A stretch of DNA of 11,515 nt from the NCBI GenBank assembly GCA_028293365.1, contig JAQGOX010000481.1, positions 1 to 11,515 on the forward strand, written 5' to 3'. Each line of letters begins with the position of its first letter. Positions within the stretch are counted from its first letter, which is position 1. The notes under the pieces were generated by a model that was not told the origin of the DNA, ran no database searches, and saw nothing but the letters and a program-made list of their open reading frames with translations. Below are positions 1 to 6,850 of the stretch, piece by piece. This stretch comes from Verrucomicrobiales bacterium. Lineage in GTDB: Bacteria > Verrucomicrobiota > Verrucomicrobiia > Limisphaerales > SXQI01. Position numbers and translations under genes: made by a program.

Positions 1-2555
1 GCAAGGAGGTCCTTGCCAAGGCCAAGGAATTGGGCATCACTGCCGCCAAGGTCCCTTCCAGTTCGCTCGATAAGATTACCGCCGAGTACCTTGAAGAGCA
101 ATTCGGCGCTCCCAAAGTGGTTGCGCCAGCGCCCGTTGCCGCCGAGCCGATCATTGTTATAAAGGCTCCGCCCGCTCCGATCGAAGTCCCGCTGGAACCG
201 CCCGCCACGGTCGAGGAACCAGCAGAGCCAGCATTCACGCCGGCGGACTTGGAGGCTCATACTCACACCCATGAGCCAGTCACGCCTGCGGTTGTTGCTT
301 CTGAACCGGAACCCCATGTCGAACAAGCTCCGGAACCTGTAAAATCGGGAGTTCTGGAGCCAGTCGCTGAAAATTTGCCCCCAGCCGCGAGCACTCCACC
401 TCCGGCTCCCCAACCCCCGGTTGTTTCTCCCGTTGCCCCAGTTCCAGCAGCTATGCCTCCGACCACACCCGCTCCGCCCCAATTGGGCGACAAGGTAGGA
501 TTCATCAAGCTCCCGCAAAAGCCCGGCCCACGGGTGGGAGATAAGGTGGGTACAGTTAAACTTCCGGCCCGCCCTGCAGGCCGCCCGCCCGAACCCCAAC
601 GCGGTGGACGTCCAGACTTCCGTGGTGGCCAGCAGCAACAGTTCAACCGTGGTCCCGGACAGGGCCAAAACCGTTTTCAACAAGGGAACCGCCCCGGCGG
701 TGACCGCCGGCAGGAGTCTGGCCCTGCCACTCCTCAAACACCCAAATTTGTTCCGCCGGAAAGTGGTGAATTGATTTGCCTCAAGCCTCCGATCATCGTT
801 CGTGATCTTGCGGAACAACTTAAGAAAAAGCCCTTCCAGCTCATAGCGGATTTGATGGCGCTGAACGTTTTTGCAAACGTTAACCAGTCCATTGATGAGA
901 CGGTTGCCCAACGGCTCTGTGCAAAGTACGGCTTCCGCTTCGAAGTCGAGAAACGCGAACGCGGGGGCGGTGTCGTTCACGCACCACAGAAAAAGGTGGA
1001 GCTCGATCAGGACGACAAAATTGAAGATCTTACCCTTCGAGCGCCGGTCGTTACTATCATGGGCCATGTCGACCATGGCAAAACCACTCTGCTGGACGTC
1101 ATCCGGAAAGCGAATGTGGCAGCAGGCGAAGCGGGTGGAATCACCCAGCATATCGGCGCATATACGATCACCATCCCCCATCCGGAACGCCCGAAAGATC
1201 TCCAGCAGATCACGTTTTTGGATACACCTGGCCATGCGGCCTTCAGTTCCATGCGTGCTCGCGGCGCCAACGTAACCGATATCGTAATTCTCGTCGTTGC
1301 CGCAAACGATGGCGTGATGCCCCAAACACTTGAAGCTCTGAGCCATGCCCAAGCCGCGAAGGTTCCCATTATCGTCGCGGTAAACAAAATTGATCATCCA
1401 AATGCCAATCCCATGAAGGTGCGCCAGCAGCTTCAGGATAAAGGCGTAGTCCCTGAAGAATGGGGCGGCGAAACCATCTTCCAGGATGTTTCAGCTTTGA
1501 CAAAGGTCGGCGTTGATAAGTTGTTGGAGTTGATTTTGCTCCAGGCCGAAATCATGGAGTTGAAGGCGAACCCCAATCGGCGCGCCAAAGGTAATGTAAT
1601 CGAGTCCGGACTTGAGCCAGGCGGTCCGACCGCAACCGTGTTGGTGCGAAAGGGAACCCTTCGCGTCGGAGACACCGTCATTTGCGGCCAGTTTTACGGA
1701 AAGGTCCGAGCCCTGATTAACGAAGAGGGCAATCGACTCAAAGAAGCCGGCCCTTCCGTTGCGGTCCGATTGCTGGGACTCAACGGCGTGCCCCAGGCCG
1801 GCATCGAATTCAGCTCTGTGGAGAACGAGAAGAACGCTCGAATCCTTGCGGAACAACGCGGATTCGAAGCGCGTATTGAAGACAATGAGCGCCGGCCTAA
1901 GGTTACCCTCGAAAACTTGTTCGATACTCTTGCGTCCGACGCTGCCAAAACCCTGAGAATTGTTGTCAAAGCGGACACTCAAGGTTCAGTTGAAGCCATT
2001 GTCGACGCCTTGAAGAAAATTGATGCGACGAAGGTCAGCCTCGAGGTCATTCACAGTGCCGTCGGAACTATTACGGAATCGGATGTAGCCCTCGCCTCCG
2101 CGTCGAAGGCGATTATCCTCGGTTTCCATACCCGGATCGATAATGGGGTCTCGGACGCAGCCAAACGTGAAGGAGTTCAGATCAAGCTTTACGCGATCAT
2201 CTATGAACTGATTGATCAGGTTAAAGAAGCTATGGCTGGCTTGCTCGATCCGCTAACTCGCGAAGTCGTTATTGGCTCGGCGGAAGTACGCAAGATTTTC
2301 GAACTTTCGAAGGGCGGCAATGTCGCTGGCTGCGTTGTCAGTTCTGGACGGATCGTTAAGGGCAAGATGCGCGTCATGCGGCGCAAGGGATTGATTTACG
2401 AAGGCGTTTCGCTCTCCCTCCGCCGTTTCCAGGACGAGGTCAACGAGGTCCGTGCCGGAATGGAATGCGGTATCCGCCTCGACGGTTTCAACGAGTTTCA
2501 GTTGGGCGATGCGATCGAGTGCTACACCACCGAAAAATTTGCCCAGAAACTCTAG
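1..2555 (+). CDS. infB: Translation initiation factor IF-2 (5'-truncated by window edge)
   Basis: GTPase that delivers initiator fMet-tRNA to the 30S subunit and promotes 50S joining. The frame is already open at base 3 and reads KEVLAKAKEL, the end of an IF2_N helical domain, so the true start lies upstream; the TTG at 30 is only an internal codon. Next comes a long Pro/Ala/Glu-rich linker (about 110-480), a Gly/Arg/Gln-rich stretch (about 590-720), and a second IF2_N-like domain (about 770-950). The G domain shows GHVDHGKT (1062-1085), GITQHIGAY, DTPGH (from 1221), NKID (1383-1394) and SAL (1491). The EF-Tu-like domain 2, IF-2 domain 3 and C-terminal fMet-tRNA-binding domain fill about 1590-2540. 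It ends with TAG, 48 bases before rbfA, in the usual infB-rbfA-nrnA-truB-ribF order. The identification is certain; only the missing N-terminus is unknown. Confidence 0.98.
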   Translation, partial: KEVLAKAKELGITAAKVPSSSLDKITAEYLEEQFGAPKVVAPAPVAAEPIIVIKAPPAPIEVPLEPPATVEEPAEPAFTPADLEAHTHTHEPVTPAVVASEPEPHVEQAPEPVKSGVLEPVAENLPPAASTPPPAPQPPVVSPVAPVPAAMPPTTPAPPQLGDKVGFIKLPQKPGPRVGDKVGTVKLPARPAGRPPEPQRGGRPDFRGGQQQQFNRGPGQGQNRFQQGNRPGGDRRQESGPATPQTPKFVPPESGELICLKPPIIVRDLAEQLKKKPFQLIADLMALNVFANVNQSIDETVAQRLCAKYGFRFEVEKRERGGGVVHAPQKKVELDQDDKIEDLTLRAPVVTIMGHVDHGKTTLLDVIRKANVAAGEAGGITQHIGAYTITIPHPERPKDLQQITFLDTPGHAAFSSMRARGANVTDIVILVVAANDGVMPQTLEALSHAQAAKVPIIVAVNKIDHPNANPMKVRQQLQDKGVVPEEWGGETIFQDVSALTKVGVDKLLELILLQAEIMELKANPNRRAKGNVIESGLEPGGPTATVLVRKGTLRVGDTVICGQFYGKVRALINEEGNRLKEAGPSVAVRLLGLNGVPQAGIEFSSVENEKNARILAEQRGFEARIEDNERRPKVTLENLFDTLASDAAKTLRIVVKADTQGSVEAIVDALKKIDATKVSLEVIHSAVGTITESDVALASASKAIILGFHTRIDNGVSDAAKREGVQIKLYAIIYELIDQVKEAMAGLLDPLTREVVIGSAEVRKIFELSKGGNVAGCVVSSGRIVKGKMRVMRRKGLIYEGVSLSLRRFQDEVNEVRAGMECGIRLDGFNEFQLGDAIECYTTEKFAQKL
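486..587 (+). repeat. Two tandem 51-base coding repeats in the IF-2 linker
   Basis: Two adjacent 17-codon units, 486-536 and 537-587, encode GDKVGFIKLPQKPGPRV and GDKVGTVKLPARPAGRP. They share GDKVG, KLP and the Pro/Arg positions. The repeat lies between the Pro-rich linker and the Gly/Arg/Gln-rich segment. Codons differ between the copies (for example ggc-gac against gga-gat), so this looks like an old duplication kept at protein level rather than a recent one. No function is known to me. Confidence 0.75.
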
Positions 2556-2558
2556 GCA

Positions 2559-2598
2559 CGCCGTCCCTTTTGCGGCACGAACGGCGGATTATTTTTTT
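2559..2598 (+). terminator. Terminator-like hairpin with T7 tract between infB and rbfA
   Basis: CGCCGT (2559-2564) pairs perfectly with ACGGCG (2581-2586) around a 16-base loop. After GATTA comes a run of seven T (2592-2598), five bases before the rbfA ATG at 2604. The stem is short and the loop long, so a full intrinsic terminator is uncertain. It could instead partly attenuate transcription into the downstream genes, or act as a processing or translation element. No T-run lies on the opposite side, so any termination would be for rightward transcription only. Confidence 0.45.
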
Positions 2599-2603
2599 GT
2601 ATT

Positions 2604-2981
2604 ATGCAGTCTCTCAGACTTCAGCGTGTCCAGGAGCTTCTCAAACGAGAGATTGGCGAAGTTATCCGGCGCGAACTCCCGGTGAGTGAAGTCGGTGTCA
2701 TCACCGTTAATGAAGTTGTCGTCTCCAGCAACCTCCACTCAGCGACAGTATTCGTAGGGTTCGTCGGCACTGAAGTACAACGCAAGCGTGGCATGACCAT
2801 GCTGCACAAAGAACGCAAACGTTTGACCGGCCTGGTCGGACGCGCGGTCATACTCAAATACACGCCGCAACTTCGCTTTGTCATGGACGAAAACGCCAAG
2901 CGCGGTGACCGCGTTCTGCAAATCATAGAGCAACTTGATATCTCCTCCCCAGCCGATGAAATCGCACCCGAAGATAGCTGA
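2604..2981 (+). CDS. rbfA: Ribosome-binding factor A
   Basis: Small KH-fold protein that binds the 30S subunit and supports maturation of the 16S rRNA 5' end, especially in the cold. The 125-residue length is typical. The family pattern is visible: an N-terminal RVQELLKREIGEVI helix, the VITVNEVVVSSNL strand, the ATVFVGF strand and the C-terminal PQLRFVMDENAKRGDRV segment. The ATG at 2604 is preceded by a T-rich run with no Shine-Dalgarno; the only purine-rich stretch (GGCGG, 2583-2587) is too far away and lies in the hairpin stem. It follows infB and its end overlaps nrnA by 26 bases, which suggests translational coupling. Confidence 0.95.
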   Translation: MQSLRLQRVQELLKREIGEVIRRELPVSEVGVITVNEVVVSSNLHSATVFVGFVGTEVQRKRGMTMLHKERKRLTGLVGRAVILKYTPQLRFVMDENAKRGDRVLQIIEQLDISSPADEIAPEDS

Positions 2982-3948
2982 AAAAATTCTCGACGCGATT
3001 CGGACAGCAGAAACCATTTGCGTGGTCGGTCATGTGCGCCCGGACGGAGATTGTATCGGTTCACAGCTTGGCCTCACACTCGCGCTGCAAAACGCGGGCA
3101 AAAAGGTTACCTGCTGGAATCAGGATCGCATGCCGGCAAAACTCGCGTTTCTCGATACCAAAAAACTCGTGGAGACCCCTAAACCAGGGCGCCAGTTTGA
3201 TTGTGTGATTGCCACGGACGCCGCCAGTCTAGAACGACTTGGCATCGTCGCCGATTGTATCAAGCAGCGCAAAATCTTCATCAATATTGATCATCATGCG
3301 AGCAACACGCGCTATGCCGATATCAACTGGATAGCCGCGCATGAACCCTCCACCGGCGAATTGATTTTCAAATTGCTCAAAGCCGCAAACTGGCCCATTA
3401 CGCCTGCGATTTCGGATTGGTTGTTTACTGCGGTTTCAACTGATACAGGCTCATTTAAGTACCCGACCACACGACCAGGAACCTACCATGTTGCGGGCGA
3501 ATTAGTGAAACGCGGCGCCAATCTTGCCAGGATTTGCGATGAAGTTTATCAGTCCTATCCTCTTTCGCGTGCGCGTTTGCTTAAGCATGTTTATAGCGCC
3601 TTTCGTTTAAAACATTCCAATCAGATCGCGTACTTTTGGCTGAAGAAAGCCGATTATCTCCGCACGGGGGCCGAACCGGACGACAGCGAAGGTTTGATTG
3701 ATCACATTCGTGCCATTGAACCAGTTGTCGTTGCTTGTGTATTTGAGGAAATCGAACCCAACCTGACGCGCATCAGCCTTCGATCCAAAAGCGCCCGGGT
3801 GAACGTGAACGAAATCGCGGGAACTTTCGGTGGCGGCGGACATTCAGCGGCAGCCGGCGCTCGGATTGTCGGATCTCCCCTCTCTGTGCAACGCCGTGTA
3901 ATCGCCGCCATCAGAAAAGCACTCGACCTCGCCGCCAGCAAACCATGA
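2956..3948 (+). CDS. nrnA: Bifunctional oligoribonuclease / pAp phosphatase NrnA (DHH/DHHA1 family)
   Basis: DHH-family phosphoesterase that degrades 2-5 nt nanoRNAs and, in many homologues, dephosphorylates 3'-phosphoadenosine 5'-phosphate. In 330 residues it shows all metal-site motifs: GHVRPDGD (H26, D30, D32), Asp88 in IATDAAS, the DHH signature D112-H113-H114, and Asp163 in STDTGS. The C-terminal DHHA1 domain has GGGGHSAAAGA at 292-302. I chose ATG 2956 because the protein begins just before the first helix, as in homologues; a TTG at 2935 would add seven residues. The gene starts inside rbfA and its TGA overlaps the truB ATG (ATGA at 3945). Whether nanoRNA or pAp is the main substrate cannot be read from the sequence. 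Confidence 0.93.
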   Translation: MKSHPKIAEKILDAIRTAETICVVGHVRPDGDCIGSQLGLTLALQNAGKKVTCWNQDRMPAKLAFLDTKKLVETPKPGRQFDCVIATDAASLERLGIVADCIKQRKIFINIDHHASNTRYADINWIAAHEPSTGELIFKLLKAANWPITPAISDWLFTAVSTDTGSFKYPTTRPGTYHVAGELVKRGANLARICDEVYQSYPLSRARLLKHVYSAFRLKHSNQIAYFWLKKADYLRTGAEPDDSEGLIDHIRAIEPVVVACVFEEIEPNLTRISLRSKSARVNVNEIAGTFGGGGHSAAAGARIVGSPLSVQRRVIAAIRKALDLAASKP

Positions 3949-4664
3949 TCCAGGCATTTGATACTTTTGACGGAGCCATTTTGGTGGATAAGCCCGCCGG
4001 ACCTACCTCGCACGATGTGGTTGGCGCTATACGGCACCAATTCCAGATCAAGAAAGTCGGTCACTGCGGCACTCTTGATCCTGCCGCTACTGGCCTTCTG
4101 ATAATCCTCCTCGGCCGCGCCACCAAGCTATCGGAAAAACTTATGGGCTCCGACAAAGTTTACGAAGGCACTATCAAATTAGGTGAGACCACGGACAGTT
4201 ACGATGCGGATGGAGAGTTGGTCACCTCGCTGCCCGTGCCGCCCCTCACTCTCGAAGAGTTAAATGAAACAGCCGCGACCTTTATTGGGGACCAGATGCA
4301 AATGCCGCCCATGGTCTCCGCGATTAAAAAGAATGGCGTGCCCCTCTATAAACTCGCGCGCAAGGGGATTGAAGTCGAGCGCACTCCCCGATTCATCCAC
4401 ATCTACAATTATCGGTTCACCTCCTATTCAGAACCGATCGCAAGCTTTCGTGTCGCCTGCACTAAAGGGACCTACGTTCGGAGTCTGGCACACGATCTGG
4501 GCGAAAAAATCGGTTGCGGAGCTCATTTACAAACGTTGCGCCGCGTCACGGCCGGAAAGTTTGAAGTCGCGGAAGCCCTCCCATTCGAACCTTTGCTAAA
4601 GCTCACCCCGGCAGAGTTCGAAAAACGAGTCATTCCATTCCTGCAACTTGCACAGGCCGAGTAG
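3945..4664 (+). CDS. truB: tRNA pseudouridine(55) synthase TruB, short form
   Basis: Converts U55 in the tRNA T-loop to pseudouridine. The N-terminus has the family signature ILVDKPAGPTSHDVV, then GHCGTLDPAATG with catalytic Asp45, and KVYEG with the active-site Tyr73. MPPMVSAIKKNGVPLYKLAR and GTYVRSLAHDLG follow as in other TruB proteins. At 239 residues it is clearly shorter than E. coli TruB (about 314) and ends soon after the catalytic domain, so the C-terminal PUA-type extension appears to be absent. The stop is followed by the next start without loss of frame, so this looks like a natural short form rather than a frameshift. Its ATG overlaps the nrnA stop, and ribF begins 3 bases after its TAG. 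Confidence 0.95.
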   Translation: MIQAFDTFDGAILVDKPAGPTSHDVVGAIRHQFQIKKVGHCGTLDPAATGLLIILLGRATKLSEKLMGSDKVYEGTIKLGETTDSYDADGELVTSLPVPPLTLEELNETAATFIGDQMQMPPMVSAIKKNGVPLYKLARKGIEVERTPRFIHIYNYRFTSYSEPIASFRVACTKGTYVRSLAHDLGEKIGCGAHLQTLRRVTAGKFEVAEALPFEPLLKLTPAEFEKRVIPFLQLAQAE

Positions 4665-4667
4665 CGC

Positions 4668-5579
4668 ATGAGGGTTCTCCAGGCGCCAAACGAACTTTCT
4701 GATCGCCCGGTTGCAATTGCGATTGGTGTTTTCGATGGCGTTCATCTGGGACACCAACAGGTATTAAGCCATGCCCTTTCCGATGCCCGCGAAAGCAATG
4801 GAATTTCACTTGCGGTTACCTTTGACAAACATCCATCTCAAATCGTTGCGCCTGCGCGCGCTCCGCGCCTGATCTATTCACTATCTCAAAAGCTCCTTGA
4901 AATCGAGCGTTGCGGGATTGGCGCGACCTGGGTGATTCCATTCGATCAAGCTTTCAGCCAGATCTCCGCGCGGAACTTTGTCCGATTGCTTGCGATGGAT
5001 CTACAACCGCTGAAGAGCATTTCTGTCGGTGAATCGTTTACGTTCGGCCATAAACGCCTGGGCAATATCCAACTTCTCAATGCCATGGCGGACGAATTTG
5101 GTTTCGAAGTAAACCCTGTGCCAGCCGTTTACTCGACCGGAAGCGTCATCAGCAGTTCCCGGATTCGTAACGCAATCGCGGCAGGCCAACTATCCGAAGC
5201 CTCGCTTCTGCTCGGCCGGCCCTATGCAATTATGGGAAACGTTTTGCGAGGCGAGCAATTGGGTCGAAAACTTAATTTCCCAACGGCGAATATTGATGTT
5301 TCAGGGTTGGTTCTACCGCCGACTGGGGTTTACGCTGTGACAACTTCCATTGAAGGTAAAAAGGTTGTCGGCGCGGCAAACCTGGGATACCGGCCTTCCA
5401 TTCCTAACGCTCCGCACGACATTAGTTTTGAGGTTCACCTCCTCGATTGGACCGGCGACCTCTACGGAAAGGAGCTTCAATTTATTATCAACCGAAAGAT
5501 CCGGGATGAAATGAAATTCCAATCGCTCGAAGATCTAAAAAAACAAATCGCTCTCGACATAAAAAAAGTCCGTGAATAA
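4668..5579 (+). CDS. ribF: Bifunctional riboflavin kinase / FAD synthetase
   Basis: Phosphorylates riboflavin to FMN and adenylylates FMN to FAD. The N-terminal nucleotidyltransferase domain (about 1-185 of 303 residues) has GVFDGVHLGH at 20-29, FGHKRLGN at 126-133 and SSSRIRNAI at 162-170. The C-terminal riboflavin kinase domain (about 186-303) has GRKLNFPTANI at 199-209, PPTGVYAV, and SFEVHLLDWTGDLYG with the expected catalytic Glu255. Length is normal for RibF. It is the last gene of the + strand operon and converges on the sensor kinase with 9 bases between stop codons. Pairing with truB is a common bacterial arrangement. Confidence 0.97.
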   Translation: MRVLQAPNELSDRPVAIAIGVFDGVHLGHQQVLSHALSDARESNGISLAVTFDKHPSQIVAPARAPRLIYSLSQKLLEIERCGIGATWVIPFDQAFSQISARNFVRLLAMDLQPLKSISVGESFTFGHKRLGNIQLLNAMADEFGFEVNPVPAVYSTGSVISSSRIRNAIAAGQLSEASLLLGRPYAIMGNVLRGEQLGRKLNFPTANIDVSGLVLPPTGVYAVTTSIEGKKVVGAANLGYRPSIPNAPHDISFEVHLLDWTGDLYGKELQFIINRKIRDEMKFQSLEDLKKQIALDIKKVRE

Positions 5580-5581
5580 AA

Positions 5582-5615
5582 GCAGAATCTAGGTTTGTCC
5601 TTCTTCTGCACTTTT
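5582..5615. terminator. Likely bidirectional terminator between ribF and the kinase gene
   Basis: GCAGAA (5582-5587) pairs with TTCTGC (5604-5609), and inside it AGG (5591-5593) pairs with CCT (5599-5601), leaving a TTTGT loop. Rightward it is followed by ACTTTTTAATT. Leftward, the opposite strand reads TTTTATTC directly after the stem. It therefore has T-rich tails in both directions, as expected where two genes converge. The right arm lies inside the last codons of the - strand gene. Confidence 0.55.
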
Positions 5616-6797
5616 TAATTCGACCCAGAATCGGCTTCCTTTGCCCGGTTCTGATTCCAGTCCCACCGCCCCTCCCATTCGTCCTATTCCTTTTTGCACT
5701 ATGGCGAGGCCGATACCGGTTCCGGGATACGCTTCACGATCATGCAATCGCTCGAATACACGAAAAATGCGTCCATGATGTTCCGGCGCAATCCCAATTC
5801 CATTGTCTTCGACCCAGATCCTCAAAAACCCATTGTTCCTGGCTTCCATCCATACTTTGACCACCGGCTTGTTTTCCAACGCGACAAATTTGAGCGCGTT
5901 CCCGATTAGATTGATGAATACCTGCAGCGCAAGCGTATGATTCGCGATGACACGGTCCTTGACGCGTTTCACTTTCACCACCGCCCCGCGCTCCCGAATG
6001 TCCCATTCGAGCGATTGCAAAACTTCATTAAGGAGTTTTTCAACTTCGACCGGCGCCAGTTCCGGCTCCAACAGCGCCAAACGACTATAGGAAAGCAACT
6101 CCTGAATCATCCGGTCCATTCGTTCAGCCGCCAGTCTGATTCGCGCGGCGTAATCGTGTGCGGTTGCATCCCAATTCTGGCTGTACTCATCAGCGAGGGC
6201 GCAGGTTAGTCCTTCCATTGCTCGAAGCGGAGCGCGCAAATCGTGAGCAACCGTGTAACAAAAACCCTCCAATTCCCGGTTCGCCTCCGCGAGTTGCGTG
6301 GCGCGGCGCCCCAGATCTTCGTTCAAGGTGCGGAGCTCTTTCGCCTGGTCGCGCAGTGCCCGTTTCTGCCGCCAGAGATCAACAAACACCCCCACTTTCG
6401 TACGTAAAATATCCGGAACGATTGGCGTAAGAATATAATCCACCGCTCCAAACGCATATCCCTTGAACACATCAGCATCAGTCGTGCTCAGTGCGGTGAC
6501 AAAAATGATCGGGGTATTTTCGGTTTGTTGGCGCTGGCGAATCAATGAAGCCGTTTCGAACCCGTCCATTCCTGGCATATTGACGTCGAGAAGAATCAGT
6601 GCAAACTCGCGCTTAAGGATCAGCCGCAGTGCCTCATGTCCGGAATATGCTTTGACCAGATCCTGCCCCAGCTTTTCGAGAATACTTTCAATTGCCAGCA
6701 GTTTATCCGGTGAATCGTCCACCATCAAAATGCTGACGCGCTCGTCGTCCCGCGGTTCGGCGGTTGCGATTTTTTCCTGCGGTTGTTCCTCCACCAT
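5589..6797 (-). CDS. Soluble response regulator-histidine kinase fusion (REC-HisKA-HATPase)
   Basis: Signalling kinase with an N-terminal receiver domain (about 20-140 of 402), a coiled-coil linker (about 140-180), a HisKA dimerisation domain and a C-terminal HATPase. The H-box FCYTVAHDLRAPL places the phospho-His at 185. NLIGNALKF (N-box), DNGIGI (331-336) and GTGIGLAIV (359-367) form the ATP site. There is no signal peptide or membrane segment. The receiver has the acidic pair in MVDDS, phosphoacceptor Asp71 in LILLDVNMPGMDG and Thr/Ser in FVTAL. The conserved Lys of the usual DYxxKP motif is Thr124 (DYILTPI). I start at ATG 6797; an upstream TTG (6872) would add 25 atypical residues and run into the pyrophosphatase gene. 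It lies 53 bases after that gene on the same strand and is probably co-transcribed. Its signal and output are unknown. Confidence 0.9.
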   Translation of the reverse strand: MVEEQPQEKIATAEPRDDERVSILMVDDSPDKLLAIESILEKLGQDLVKAYSGHEALRLILKREFALILLDVNMPGMDGFETASLIRQRQQTENTPIIFVTALSTTDADVFKGYAFGAVDYILTPIVPDILRTKVGVFVDLWRQKRALRDQAKELRTLNEDLGRRATQLAEANRELEGFCYTVAHDLRAPLRAMEGLTCALADEYSQNWDATAHDYAARIRLAAERMDRMIQELLSYSRLALLEPELAPVEVEKLLNEVLQSLEWDIRERGAVVKVKRVKDRVIANHTLALQVFINLIGNALKFVALENKPVVKVWMEARNNGFLRIWVEDNGIGIAPEHHGRIFRVFERLHDREAYPGTGIGLAIVQKGIGRMGGAVGLESEPGKGSRFWVELKSAEEGQT

Positions 6798-6850
6798 GTT
6801 GTTGGTTATGATTAAAGGGTGCGTCGGGGGCGAAGTCAATGGACGGACCG

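Noticed and set aside
3..32. Perfect Shine-Dalgarno-like AAGGAGGT (3-10) before a TTG at 30, suggesting an infB start inside the window.
   Set aside because: The spacing is too long, and the upstream codons KEVLAKAKEL are conserved IF2_N sequence, so the frame continues from outside the window.
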